In this document: positions 37,274 to 50,631 of the stretch, one piece after another
Layout: every line of letters begins with the position of its first letter
How positions within the stretch are numbered: position 1 is the first letter of the stretch
Origin: Absidia repens
Taxonomy: Eukaryota > Mucoromycota > Mucoromycetes > Mucorales > Cunninghamellaceae
NCBI GenBank assembly: GCA_002105175.1
Contig: MCGE01000017.1
Span: forward strand, 620,001 to 684,000
Direction: 5' to 3'
DNA: 64,000 nucleotides
Notes under the pieces: model-generated
Told to the model about the DNA's origin: nothing
Seen by the model: only the letters and a program-made list of their open reading frames with translations
Database searches by the model: none
Made by a program: the position numbers and the translations under genes

Positions 37274-38241
37274 ATGGATCCGATGCTTATACGATGGTTA
37301 CATCTCGCACCATACGTTGTCTTGATTCCGTTGACATTTGTGATTGCTGTTTTTTGGGTATCCACTTGGCTCCTGCAACTGGTGCGTCCTTTGGCCAAGC
37401 TAGTGGCTGCGGTAACAAGTTGTTTTGGGTCCTGGCCTTTGATGGACTCAGATAGCCATCACCATATGACAAGCATGACTTTGACACCACACCAACCAAC
37501 TTCAAAGATAGCAACCACGTCATTACATCATTGGTCTTTCTCGGACTGTTGTATCGGAATGATTCTTCTGGTTGCTCTGATTGTGTGTGTTTCCATTATT
37601 GCAAGTCGATCTCTTGGCAAGGTACGTATGAGGGAGGAAGGGAGTAGGAGTTGGAGGGTAGGGTATCAGGTTACCATAGCCTCATATTACAAATATCCTC
37701 ATCTCACGTGCTAACACCTTTCTTGTATATTATTTTATGACAGATACCCATTGACGTCACTCAACTTTATACCTGGAAACTATTTCAATTTTACAAAAAA
37801 ATGGATGACTCAGCACCAGCGACTTTGTTGCAATCATCGATATCAACAATTGAAAAGACAGCAGCAGTACCAGATTCATCATTGATACGACCATTAGAAT
37901 TATCACCTAATATCAGATCACCACAGAAGCAACAGCCTCCTACCTCGACTTCAATTGTTGAAATCCCAACTAGTACTGCATTTGATTCTCCTGCGATATC
38001 TACCTCAACGATGACTACTCCTACTACGAATACAAATGACCCTCTACCAGACAGTGCCAGTTCTCAATTAGAAATGGTACAGCCACCAGGAACAGCAAAC
38101 GAATCCAAGGCAATCGAAACATCAATAGATGGAACAACATCAGCAAACCCAGCAATGATTGATAAGCGTAGAAAGAAACGGAACAAACAAGGAAAGAAAA
38201 AAGATCGAGGAAAGCGGATGCCAGCGGTTGAGCAACAGCAA

Positions 38242-38275
<34 letters not shown>

Positions 38276-39723
38276 AACAGTTAATACCAGCCAAACCCGG
38301 GGAATCGACGACAGGGTTGACTCAAACTCAAAAGATGTCGGTGAAAACATCTCCACAATCGACGATCCTTGTACCACCATCTCCACCACCACAACCGATG
38401 CCTTGCGATGATCATGGCAGCTTGACACCACGGCTCTCTCCAACTCCAGTAGCACCTGTCGTTACACAAAATCATTCCGTAAGACCGCCAGTGCCCACTA
38501 GAAACAGGTCTCCGCCGTCACCAACTGTGTCACCCAATGATCATCATCCCCATCGCCCTTCAATTTCACCAGTTAAAGGAAGATCAGCAATGACAGCATC
38601 ACCTCCTTTAACACCGACACCTCATCAGCCTATGGTCACCAAATTCATATCCAACAAAAAGGACCCTCTGCCTTCTTCGCAAATGCCACCACCATTATCG
38701 TCTGCATCGTCATCAACATCAACAAAAGCATTAACGTCATTTTCATCATCGCCATCGCCTCCATTATCCTTGCTCTCAACAGCAACACCTGCAACAAATA
38801 GTAACCCTTACCGACAAAGTTGGTATTCTCCATTCAATACTGGCCTGGAATTTGACCTTTTATCAAGATCTCCGCCATCACCTACACACACCTATGCCTC
38901 TGCTTCAACATCATCTTCTCCGTCTATGTCTGTATCATCGTCCTCTTTCAATCAGCATGACTACCGACTATTCTCTGATCCGCCTTCATCAAGGGCAACA
39001 CCACCTGTTATACCTGGTATTGGAGGGTACAATCATTCTTTGCAACAGCCACAACCACAACAGCAACCCCAGCACATCCATCAATTGCATCAATATCAAC
39101 CTCATTCTCATTCTCATTCTTCTCTCTCTTTACAAAAGTATCAACATCGTCATCCTCATCACACGCTTCCGATTCAGCAACATCATCATTTCCAGCAACC
39201 TGCTCAGCTTTGTCATGCAGTTGGAGGAGGAAGCTCATATGATCACCCTATATATGGCGCCCTACCAACAGCTACACCACCATCAACGCAAAAGAAACCG
39301 GCATCTCCCATTTACATGGAATCATCATCAAGTATTGCCAATCTTCCACCACCTCCAACAGGTACAAGACTACCAACCCCACCTGTCTCACTATCCCCTG
39401 TCATTGCTCCTCCGTCACTCCCACCACCACCATCATTATCATCCACTGCTCAACCTTCGCCATCGTCCAAAATGGTCCCTAGTACATTTCCGTTCTCTTT
39501 ATGGTACCAATGGAAACCAGGGTCCAGTGAGGGTACCGGTCAATCGTCCGCTTTACATCATCAGCATCAGCACCATTCACAGCCACAACAAGAATCAACA
39601 TGCCAAGGAAATATCAATGCCGTTGACGAACAGCAGCCGGCGACCTTCTCTCTTTTCGATCGGAAATTGTCCTTCCATGCTGCTAGTACCCGTTCCCAGG
39701 ATGATGCCCCATCTCAACGTTAG
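37274..39723 (+). CDS. Membrane-anchored protein with long disordered polyQ/Pro/Ser tail
   Basis: Two exons (37274-37621, 37744-39723) give 775 aa. The first 116 residues hold two hydrophobic helices, LAPYVVLIPLTFVIAVFWVS and CCIGMILLVALIVCVSIIAS, separated by a His/Thr loop. After VTQLYTWKLFQFYKK the remaining ~640 residues are intrinsically disordered: polyQ at ~residue 260, a basic patch (KRRKKRNKQGKKKDRGKRM), and many Ser-Pro and Pro-rich segments. The start at MDPMLIRWLHLAP is chosen over an upstream Met because it precedes the first helix directly. The family is not recognised. Two helices plus a long SP-rich tail suggests a membrane scaffold, which is inference. Confidence 0.7.
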
Positions 39724-40403
39724 CATAGTCTGACCCTTTCCCTCCTCCTTACACACACACTCGCCTCTCTTCTCTCTCCCCTTCTCTTTTAGTAGATACT
39801 CCTTGCATCTTTTACTGTTTATATCCACCTTTTTATTTATCTTTATTTCAATGCCATCTACTTCTATCAATAAAAACCATATGGTTCGTTAGGGGATTAT
39901 ATTTATACATATATTATGACTTTTTTTTCTTCTGAATAGCAAATGTGATATTGGGCTGCCTGGTTAGAGAAATGTGTCGAGCGGGATATACGGGGGACGG
40001 GATGGATGGTGGCGGGGGGGGGAATATCATGATAGTGAAAAAATGAAGATACAGTACTGTACTGTAAATCTACACTTTATGTTTACAAAATTATGTGACG
40101 ATCACATAGATGATCAATGTTTTCATACTATATTGGTAGCAACAATAAAAAAATAAGGGATTATTGCAAAGTTCAACAATAGGTGAAAAAAAAGGAATCC
40201 TCGGAAGATGCCTTTTGCCTGAAGAGGAAAACTGTTAACAGCGTAATATGATAATAAAAAATGAAAGGCACAATGATACAGTAAAAGGGTCGGGTGATTT
40301 TTAATTTTATAAAAACAACGCAGTAGAGGTGGTTGCCAAGGAATTTGTAACGACAAGAGGTTTACAATAAAAACAAAGACAGCAGTTTTTTTTTTTTTTT
40401 TTT
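39724..40403. other. Intergenic with G and T runs
   Basis: 3' end of the disordered-protein gene and a T run at about 40,386-40,405 that abuts repeat copy D. No gene is seen. Confidence 0.5.
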
Positions 40404-41850
40404 TTCTTCATGTAGTCTCTAGCATGAGTATATCCATTCGACAATACAAACTAAACGTATGAGAGACGATGTAAAAGTGATAAAATAGGGTATATTTTAT
40501 TCACATGGAAGTATAAACCATGATATCACAAATAATCTAAGCCAAGATAAATTAGATAACCTAATATTAATATCGTAGCGCCTCATTAAAGGTGCTGCAA
40601 CTGGGGGGGGGGAAGGAGCTGTGTGGGTAAGTATGGAGTGTACAATAGCGTGAAGAACGGCTTGTTATGGAATAAACACAACGCAATACATATAATAAGA
40701 AAATACAATATCTTCCGCGAAAGGCAACTATTCTACAATGAAGGGGCAAACTAAACTAGGTCGAATTGGTCCATAGTGAGTCCAAAGACCCAAAAAGAGA
40801 GAGCAATGCTGCTGCTGAAGTTGAGTGGTGCTGATTAGTACCATGAGAAAATAATAATAATGTCGACGGTGCTGTATGGTATTAATTATCTTTTTTAAAA
40901 AAAACAGTGGGTTTCTACTTTTGTGCCTACCCAAAAAAAAATAGACATTCAAATCCCGCCCACGTGAAGATTTATTTTCGCGCGTTGTTGTTTTCTTTCT
41001 TCCCTTTCTCTTCTTTTCTTTTTTCTTCACCATTCATACCCCATGGCATTATGTTGGACTTAGATTAGTGTCAGGACTAGTTTAGAAGGGGTTTCAGCTC
41101 AGGGATTACAAGATGCATGGGGAAACCCTTTCATTTTGGATTCAGGATTTAGAACCACCATTAGTTGGCTTTCGAGGTCACCATTAACTTAGTTTAGTCC
41201 TAGTTTGTCCGTAGTTTGTTTATTAGTATCAATAAAATATATATACGTATATATTTTTACATACTTTCCTGGAGAATATTTCATTAGCTTCTCTCATGTC
41301 TTGTACAATAGATCCCTTTTTTACTACCATCAACCCTGTTGATTAGTGCTGACAGTTGTTATGTTTCAATTAAAGCTATGTATCTGGTCTTCATTACGCC
41401 TTGTCCAGTGTATTATATCCCATTTTATAACTAGCCCTTTAGCTCAATGTTAATAATTCTTCAAATCTCGCATTAGTCTCCTTCATTTTCCTCTAAAGAT
41501 CCTTATATTCGCTTCCTTGATAGAAAGAGCTCCTTCGCTTTAGTGTTAGTATCTACCAATATGCTTCAATAAGTATGAATTTCTATCAGCCATCCTTTGT
41601 CTTATTGTATATTAAACAATGTCTTCATGAAACTGTTTTATGAATATTCTATCAAACACTTGCTCTTTAATTCACCCACTAAGACTATGCCTAAATTTTC
41701 CAAAACTAATCGCCTTATTTTACTTACTATTAAGTCAGTCATATAACTGAATCTAAGTTGTTCTCTGCAGATAGTGTCACTAAAGTACATTTTGCGCTAT
41801 TTTCCGGTTATCTATAGTTACTCTTCCCTCCCACATTCTCAATTAATATG
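40404..41850 (+). repeat. Dispersed repeat family 1, copy D (long)
   Basis: Begins right after a T run with ATGAGTATATCCATTCGACA, nearly identical to copy E. It carries AAACTAGGTCGAATTGGTCC, the CCCGCCCACGTG box at 40,955-40,966, a pyrimidine tract, GGGATTACAAGATGCATGGG and CCCTTTCATTTTGGATTCAG (core from about 41,119), then the shared right half (ACCAATATGCTTCAATAAGT near 41,555). The right end is approximate. Confidence 0.8.
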
Positions 41851-42379
41851 AAACATTACGTTTTCATAAATCCATTTGTTGGACATATGAGAATGAAAAT
41901 TGCAGTGGTAAAGATATACTTTGTGTTCGCTTTGGACTGTGAATAATGTATCATACTGTATAAAAAATCATGCATGTCAATGATAGGATACTGTAATATA
42001 CATTTTATTTATAAATATATGTACACTAACAACCATAAAAAAGGATGCTGTAAATCGAAGGTTAACAACAGAATACTCAATTAAGTATTAAATCAATCAT
42101 ATAGTACATAATGAGAATAAAAAATATAAACAAGGAAGTAATATTTAAATCTAATTTACACCACAAGCATTGTTTGTCGTCAGTCATCCAAACCATTGTC
42201 GAGCCACATTTCTGCTACATTCCTGCTAACACCAGAAAATAATTAAAAAAAGTAATTTCTAGAGTTTCAGTCAGTCACCTATCGGCACTTGAAATGAACG
42301 GGTTTCTTTTTTCGATTTTTTTGTTTTCCTTCGCACCCTTTTTCCGTACCCTTTTTTTTTTTTTTTTTTTTCCTTCATC
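41851..42379. promoter_or_regulatory. Upstream region of the G-gamma gene
   Basis: AT-rich. A T run (~42,351-42,371) directly precedes the start codon region. Confidence 0.45.
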
Positions 42380-42705
42380 ATGGCGACTCAACCCAGTTAT
42401 ACCCCAATGGCCACACGCCGAGCACAGAATATATCGGAAGCTAAACTACGACGTCTATTAGAGTATAACCAACGTTTACGTGAACAATTAGATGTGTCGA
42501 GAATCACTGTGTCCGAAGCTTCTACTGGGTAAGTCCTGAGGTGATAAATACTTTATTTGTGATACTTATTTGACTCTATGTTAGATTGATCGACTTTTGT
42601 AAAACCACCAAGGATCCCATGCTTCCTTCTGTTTGGGGACCTATTGACAAGAAAGAAGATCCCTTTGCCCCTGCCAATGGCGGTGGCTGTTGCGCGGTCA
42701 TGTAG
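42380..42705 (+). CDS. Heterotrimeric G protein gamma subunit
   Basis: Two exons (42380-42528, 42585-42705) give 89 aa. A GGL-type helix (ISEAKLRRLLEYNQRLREQL) is followed by the family block TKDPMLPSVWGPIDKKEDPF. The protein ends GGGCCAVM, a CaaX box for farnesylation of the second cysteine, with the adjacent cysteine a likely palmitoylation site as in Ste18. It forms the membrane-tethered beta-gamma dimer in pheromone or nutrient signalling. Length is typical of fungal gamma subunits. Confidence 0.93.
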
Positions 42706-45140
42706 TTCCCGATACATTTCTTCCCTTCTCCCCCTCGTATTCCATTTAGTTTATATAATTTATTTATTTGTTTTGATTCAATAGTATAGTTTTTTTTTTT
42801 TTTTTTTTTTTTTTAGTTTAGTTTAGTTTAGTTTATGCTTATCTTACCCTTTCTCTCCATATCACTTCCACTCACGAACTTTTTTGAATTATTGTTATGT
42901 CCATAACATCATTCCCACCATTACCTCCCCTTTTTATTATCATGAAAGTCCCCCGTTTTGTTGCCATTCATTTTTGCCATTCTTTATCACCTTTATTTAG
43001 TTATTGTATTTGTCTTAATATATATATATATATATATGTATGTTTGTATGAATCTGACTAAATAAACACTGGTCTTTGATTTTGTTATCCACCAATACTT
43101 CAATACTTCTTTTTCTTCTTCTCAAATTTCATTTCGGTCTTTGAAACTAGGTTTCCTCGTTTCCACGTTCAAGAAAATGCCTAATATTATATGCAAAAAG
43201 ATGGTAGTGATAATAACGATCACCATGACATCGTTGGTACAATACCGATGATGAAACGAGGGGGGGGGGAATATCATGTAAAATTTATTTCAACAAATGT
43301 TCAAAACATATGTTCTTTCATATGAGAATACATTATGTCAAGTCATCATTGTGTCGACAAATGCCTTATTTTTACTATTAGCAGTCTCATAGTGTAATTA
43401 TGCTTAGCAAACAAACAAACAATAGCCATGTGTCAAAATACATCATTGCCGATATTATGTATATGATCTCGGCCGGGTTTGCTGCATGTTATCCCGTGTA
43501 CGCCCCTTTCATGCCACTTCTAGTGTGTAGAGTATTGTATCGTAGTGTTGATTTTCGCAGCGCAATTCAATTATTCATATATTGTTGCTATATTTTTAGC
43601 ACCATGACCACGATTATTATTATTTTTACCCCTGAATTATATATAACCCATGCTATATAATTCACGATGTTTCAGCAACTCAGATCTGAAAATAAAATAC
43701 TTGCTGGGTGGCGTTGATCCTCTCCTTCTTCTCCTTTTTTACTCCCTTTCGGCATCGGCACTAGCAATATTAACATTATGATCACACAAACATATTTGCC
43801 TTTTAATATTAATTATAAAAATGGCCTTTTTTTTTTTCCTTTACATTTGGTGATAAACTGTACATACATGGAACGTGCATAAGGTCATTCTTAAGACCGA
43901 TGATATTCTTACCCCTGAAAAACTTGAACTCAACTCAATGACTTGGTTTTTCATGTGATTATTGATAGCGTCAGTCACAAAATATGTCAAATATCTATAA
44001 TGGCGTTTTCATGAGGAAAAACCATCCAGGAAAAGGATATCGCAAAAGTCAGGGTATGTGTGATTGACCTTAAGCATAAATTCCGTCCACGTTCTAAACT
44101 TTAAACTCAGAGCAAGTTGTTTACTTAAGTGGACAAAGTTCTCTTTTTTTCTATCTTTCTTTCCATAGAGATACTGTACAGTCTCGATCATTGATATTTA
44201 TCTGGTTTCAGTATTGCAGTATTGACTTGGTTACAATGTTTCCATATAAATTATACTCTTCCATGAACTTGACTCAGTTATATCCGATAAAAACAAATTA
44301 GATGATGCTGCTACTGACTACTACACAGTATAAAATTCGACATTTGAACAATATTTAGACTGTATTGGTTTATATATGTAGCATGGAAGGCGGTGATCCT
44401 CTTGTATAGTTTAGAAAAATTACCATAGTTAGCTACGGCTACATTTGTATTTATAAATATATATTTATAGTAATAGTTGTAGTGAAAATTTATTATGATC
44501 AGGTCAGTTTTTATATTTTTTTTTTTTTATAACTGACAATACAAAATGAAAAATAAATTGGGGTTATAAGGACCTATGGTCCAAGCACTTTGATGCATAC
44601 ACTTTATGGCATGGCAATGCATACAAAACAAAAAAAAAAGTTCAGGTCAGGTCAGGTTAGAATGGAGTGGCTGGGTGTGTTGGGCGCCGGGACTGGAAGG
44701 GGGGGGGAGGGAATTGACTGCGCTAAAAAAAAAAACAAAAAAAAACAAAAACGAATATCCATTGATCTAGTTGTTGCAACATTGGAAACAAATCAGGGAC
44801 TACATTTTTGTTATGTTTACGTGTTATGTATTTTATATCAATCTCGCGATTTCTACAGCATAGTAAAAATGATATAAGTGAATGAAATTGGGTTATATTT
44901 TTACCTCCTTTTTCATTTGTCAATAAACACCAACCTATTGATACAAAGGCCAGCGTGATCTTTTTTTTTATTTTTTGTGTTGCCCTCTTTCCCCTTTTTT
45001 CTAAACTCCCCACTTTTCTTTTTTTTCCCCATTTCACCTTTTTGTACTTTTTTTTTCCGTTACCTCTCTTTTTCCTCTCCCTTTCCTTTTTCTATTTTGC
45101 TACAATCTCATAAACGCTCCTTTTACTCAACTATCTATTT
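42706..45140. other. Long intergenic region, no gene supported
   Basis: 2.4 kb with a T run at 42,791-42,814, TTTAG repeats just after it, a TA run near 43,020-43,037 and G runs at 43,261 and 44,700. Frames (for example 43,400-43,660) are short, without homology or splice partners. Confidence 0.5.
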
Positions 45141-46741
45141 ATGACTCTCATCTTGACAGAAACGTGTCACTATGCATTACTAGTTGCTATTGAAGAAGGT
45201 AAACTAGAAGCTTGACCATGAAAGGAAAAAACGATGAAATATGTAACTAGTGCTAATACTAATACCTTTATTATCTCTGTTTTATAGGTGCTGGTTTCCC
45301 TTCACTCATGGATCACGATATATTTATTCATAGTCGACTAGCCTTACATTTACCGAATACAGTAGGCGACTTGATTCCACCACCTACCATTATCTCGGCC
45401 AAACCAACAAAACTCGTCCCTAATCCACAGTGGCGCACTACTCTTGTATATTTTTTATCAGCTAAGCTTCTCAGACGACTCAGACGACGGCATGCCCAGG
45501 TGACCTTACAAATCATGGCCATGTCCGAACAATGCGACACTATGGAACTAGGCTCGGCAACATTACGGGTAGATCATGCCAAAATGATCAAAATGGTACA
45601 GGGACAACAACCACTCACCGTTTTGAAAAATTATGTGGTTAACAAAGGCGAATGGAAACAGATTAGGAAGGATGGCATGGGAAGGGCACAGATCAAGGCT
45701 GGGTTGTTTATCGTTGATATGCCACCACCCGCTGGAGAACGTCAAAAACAAGTGGCAACACCGTTACGACATCCTATTGCTCTCAACAAACAAATGGAAG
45801 ACGACTTGGGCTTGGAGATTTATTCCGCTGATACAAGTGATTGTTTGACAACTCATTCTTCTTCTTCATCATTATCATCATCAACAAGGGATATCGACGA
45901 AAATCATACTGACGCAGAAGACGACGAAGAAAGCCATCACCATCTTCATCTTCATCATCAAAGCCGTAAAACTCCTTCTTCTCCACTTGGCAATCAAATC
46001 ATCACAAACAAAAAACCTTGGACCACCAATACATCAACTTCAACCACCACTACATCTACATCTACATTATCTTCATCACTCTCTCCATCTCCGTCTATAT
46101 TCCCACCACTATCTATTACGAACTGTCTTCGGGTCACGCACAGCAAAATTGGTCAAATTCCTTTTCTTCGCATTGGGGATGGACTACAGCGATATACATT
46201 TGTTTTGCGGATTGTGGAAGCAACTGGAATAATGTCTTTGATCCCACCCAAGGCACGACAGGTCAACACCCAAAAATCGATTCATTACAGCTTCTCTGAA
46301 TGGCAAGTCAGGCATGGTGTGATAACTAAAGGCAACTCATGGCAAGTCACGGATCCTCCCATGTGTCTATCTCTTCAAGGTCACTTACAGGATTTGCAAC
46401 AATGGCTAACACAACAAGGGCACATTGAAGTATGTTTGGTCCTGGGCGATGAAACGTCGAAATACGAACACACAATTGGCAGGACAATGGTACGACTGAA
46501 AGGCTGGTGTCCTTTGGGAATTGAACAGGCCTCTTTTCCTATCCATGACCGCTCCAATCGACTACATGTGGATCCGCCTTATCAACTGGCTGGGGTTTCT
46601 GTCCAACTGGGTCTGACTGAGGGATGGGGAAACGAAGATGGTCTTACCGGTGATGGATTACTGAAAAGATCTAACAGTGGAAGTGATGATACTCTTGTAC
46701 AACAACAACCTCTTTTTTTACAACAACAATCAATAAAATAG
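45141..46741 (+). CDS. CEP120-like double-C2-domain protein
   Basis: Exons 45141-45198 and 45288-46741 give 503 aa. The N-terminal part (HYALLVAIEEGAGFP, NPQWRTTLVYFLS, ELGSATLRVDHAKMIK, IKAGLFIVDMP) matches the first C2 domain of CEP120. After a Ser/His-rich linker (~residues 190-285) a second C2-like unit follows (LQRYTFVLRIVEATGIMSL, IHYSFSEWQVRHGVI, GHIEVCLVLGDETSKY) resembling the DUF3668 region. The C-terminal coiled coil of animal CEP120 is absent. In animals the protein serves centriole assembly. Role here unknown; plain membrane-binding C2 protein is the alternative. Confidence 0.6.
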
Positions 46742-46839
46742 CTGTCTTTATTGTTTGATCTGATGATGTTTGTGAATACTATCTGATACAAAAATTCTTT
46801 TTTTTTTGGCGGACATGGAAAATTTTATTTTTTTCTTGC

Positions 46840-46874
<35 letters not shown>

Positions 46875-46956
46875 CGTTACACCTCTTTTTTTTTTTTTTA
46901 TCTCCTCTCCCTTTTTATTTTTTCTGCTCCATTGACATTTCCCTGATCCAATTGCC

Positions 46957-49900
46957 ATGGCGCAGGCGAATCATAGCGCTAGTAGCAGTCGAACTAGCAG
47001 TCCTCCTCATACCCCAAATCGCTCGCGATCCAACAGCATTATGAGAGGTTTGATGGAATCTCCGAAACTACAACACTTACAGCACCAGCAACAAAAAACG
47101 CCGCCACAACCTCTCAAACGAAGCACCACCACCGACGGCATTTTATCTCGGATACCTAGTATACACCAGCACCAGCACTTTCACCATGAGGATCCCCTCT
47201 TATCAGTTCATACCTCCAACCAACTCTCCGATGCTCCGCTATCAAACAAACCCGAACATTACGAACTTAAAGAACCGATTGGTAAAGCATATAAAGACAA
47301 ACACACTTAAAGTACAGTCAACTAACTTTTCTTCTTCTTTAGGATATGGCTCATCAGCTGTCGTCTATGGTGCTGTCTACAAACCAACCAACCGGAAAGT
47401 AGCGATCAAGGTAATAGATCTTGATATGTTTGAAAGAAACCAAATCGACGAACTACGAGTAAGTCCCGAAGATATTTTGAAAGTGGGGGGGGGGTGGGGT
47501 TGTTTAGTATACTTATTGATCGTTCGATTTTGGTGGTGGATTAATTAGCGCGAAACTGCATTAATGGCATTATCCAAGCATCCCAATGTGTTACGTGTTT
47601 ATGGCTCCTTTGTCTCTGGCTCCAAACTTTACATTGTTACACCTTACCTTTCCGCTGGATCATGTCTTGATATTATGAACACAGCTTACCCTGATGGTCT
47701 GGATGAAATCGCTATTGCCACTATACTGAAACAAGCTTTGGAAGGTCTCATCTATCTTCACAAAAACAATCATATCCACCGTGACGTCAAGGCAGGAAAT
47801 TTATTGATGGATGAATACGGTCTGGTGCAATTGGGTGATTTCGGTGTTTCAAGCTCTTTGACGGAGAACAACGAAGTGCGAAAAACGTTTGTTGGTACGG
47901 TAAGTACCTGTTTACGTACACATAGGTGGTGATAATACTAACTAACCTTTTTTTCTTTTATCGGCAAAATAGCCCTGCTGGATGGCACCTGAAGTGATGG
48001 AGCAGGCTGGATATGATTATAAAGCGGATATTTGGAGCTTTGGTATCACTTCTATTGAACTTGCTACTGGTCATGCTCCGTTTTCCAAGTATTCACCAAT
48101 GAAGGTGCTGATGATGACCTTATCTCAAGACCCTCCAACATTATCTCGTGAAACAGCCAAACACAAATTCTCCAAAATGATCAAGGAAATGATTGATATT
48201 TGTCTTCAAAAGGATCCCAAGCAAAGGTAAGATAATTTTTTCCTTACTTTATATAGTAATCAATATGAGAATTTTATATCAACTTTTTAATTCACTATAT
48301 GATACTAGACCTTCTGCCGAAAAACTGCTACAACATCCATTCTTTCGACAAGCTAAGAAAAAGGACTTTCTGGTGAAATCTATCTTGACTCATGTGCCTA
48401 CTCTGGAAAAACGCCCTCACAAAAAAGTACCTCAAAAGCAAATTACATTCGAATCAACAGATCAATGGGATTTTGACACCTTCTCGGGCGACAACGACAA
48501 TGACAAAACCTCAAAGGAAAGCGCAACACCTACCAACAATACAACAACTTCACCTATTAACAGCAACAACAAAAAACATATATCTTTTGGAAATGTAGTT
48601 GTCAATACGCTCCCACAACATGACAACAACAAATCATCACCTACAGAATCACCCTGCTCACTGCCTTCACCTTCTACCAGATTGCTGTCACCTGATGACA
48701 TTGCTATACCCACTCCTCAAAAAAAGTCAAGATTTGTCCTGGGCGAAAATTTACTTGACCAATCCAGCAATAATCCATCCCAATCACAACGCTCAGTATC
48801 CTCTTTCAGCGATCAGTCGGCTCCTCAGCTCTCCAGCGACATGTTCACCACATCATCACCATCACTATCATCATCTTCAAAAATAGACGGCGTTGGTTTA
48901 GGCATATCTGGAAACACGATGAATCAGATCACGGGATCCACCAATGGTACCACTGGACATTCTCAGCAAGAAGTGAAAAAAGGCCGTTTCAGCGTAAATC
49001 AAACCCCACAAAGGACTTCGTCGATATCTACACCTCTATTAGAAAACGGGCCTTCACTATCCGATACTTCTTTGACACTAGAAACACCGACAGCAGCATC
49101 AATAGCAGCACCATCATCATCGGCAGCAACACCACGATCATCATCCACAGTTTCTGCTCTTGATTCTCAGCAAGTCCTCAGATCTACCCCAATATCTCGT
49201 GTTGACAGTAATGACAGTTTACGAAAATCGCGATTCGCCATCCTTCACTCTCCTGGTTTACCATCTTGCGAGAAAATGGCAGGTGAAACGTTACAGTGCC
49301 CAAGAAAAACTTCAGCCAATGGCAACTGTATGGCGACAGCGGCGACAGTAGCATCAGCAGCATGTGGGAAAGTCAGTCGATTTTCTGTGGCAAAGGAAGA
49401 CAGCAAGGACAGTGTGGTTGGCCAAGAACATTGTGCCATATCAAGAGACCTTAATGAAACTTGCCATGATCCCCCGTGCTCTAGTACTCACTATGAAGGA
49501 CGCAAAAAGGGCCGTTTCCAATTGTCTGGGCTTTGTGATATGAAGGACTGGGGAAGCTATATGGAATCACCACAATCATCGATATCCTCTTGCTCACCAA
49601 ACTCATCCATCTCTCGGGGTCAATCTACAAGGACGTTTGATCCACCACTGGTGTATTCACACATGGAGCATTTGTACAGACAAACTGAAGCGCAGAAGCT
49701 GCTTTTACATGAAATGCTGGCTGGCCTGTCTCTCATCCCTGGTTCGCAAGTCACTGCTCCAACATCCTGTGTCACTCCCAAATCACACGAAAATCCACGG
49801 CCTCGATCGGATGGGTTGAATTCCGAAATCTCACATACTATGGTAAGTGGTCAAGTGTATAGATAAATACTCACATTTGCGACATTGCGAAACTGATTTT

Positions 49901-50204
49901 TTTTAAACATTTACATATTTAGGATCATCTTCAGTACCTTTTGGTAGTATCATGCCGAGAAAGGGAACAACTCCAACGTGAAAACGATGCTTTGAAACGA
50001 GATCTGGAACGGTGGCGAAGACAAGCATCATCAGCAACGACAACGTCAATAAATGGCAACAATGATATTCTTAATAGAACACATCTATCCAATGGCATTT
50101 TACACGCAGACGGATCAACCGTCGTAGATCACTTCCTCCATCCCCCGATACATTCGATTATTTTACACCATCGCGTCCTCATACCACCTCACCCACCACG
50201 ATGA
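46957..50204 (+). CDS. STE20-family kinase of the OSR1/SPAK (Fray) type
   Basis: Exons 46957-47281, 47343-47458, 47549-47899, 47973-48226, 48309-49842 and 49923-50204 give 953 aa. The kinase domain (~101-363) has the glycine loop [20 protein letters not shown], catalytic [21 protein letters not shown] and the T-loop [15 protein letters not shown] typical of GCK-VI kinases, with [19 protein letters not shown]. Right after it [20 protein letters not shown] matches the OSR1 PF1 extension. The long Ser-rich tail repeats KSRF/KGRF motifs ([32 protein letters not shown]) and a coiled coil ([20 protein letters not shown]). A conserved docking PF2 domain was not seen. The C-terminal end is uncertain: another frame stays open to 50,533. 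Confidence 0.88.
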
Positions 50205-50538
50205 CAGCCTTTGAAATTGAAAAACTGCATTCACCCAGCTCAACAATCCACTCTGGCATCAACCGATCACTTCATTCGCATTCTATGGGCAACTACAACA
50301 ACAGCAGCCAGACTACAATGGCAATCACTCCAAAGGAAAAGGATCCTGCTACTGGTGGTGGGGGCCATTCTACTTCAAAAACGACTTCTGTGATTGAAAA
50401 ATTACCGGCAATGCCTTCCTTCTCCTCTGTTCTACCAACCCCATCTTCCTCACACACTTGGGTGTCCAAATCTTCAACTACCACCACTGCAGTCATGCCA
50501 GATGCATTCTTATCAAATATCTCTCCCCCCTAGTTCTG

Positions 50539-50631
<93 letters not shown>

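Noticed and set aside
38064..38294. Minus-strand frame with a long poly-Cys run
   Set aside because: It is the antisense shadow of the CAG/CAA polyQ tract in the plus-strand gene.
43400..43660. Plus-strand 86-codon frame in the long intergenic region
   Set aside because: No domain, no splice partner and AT-driven hydrophobic composition.
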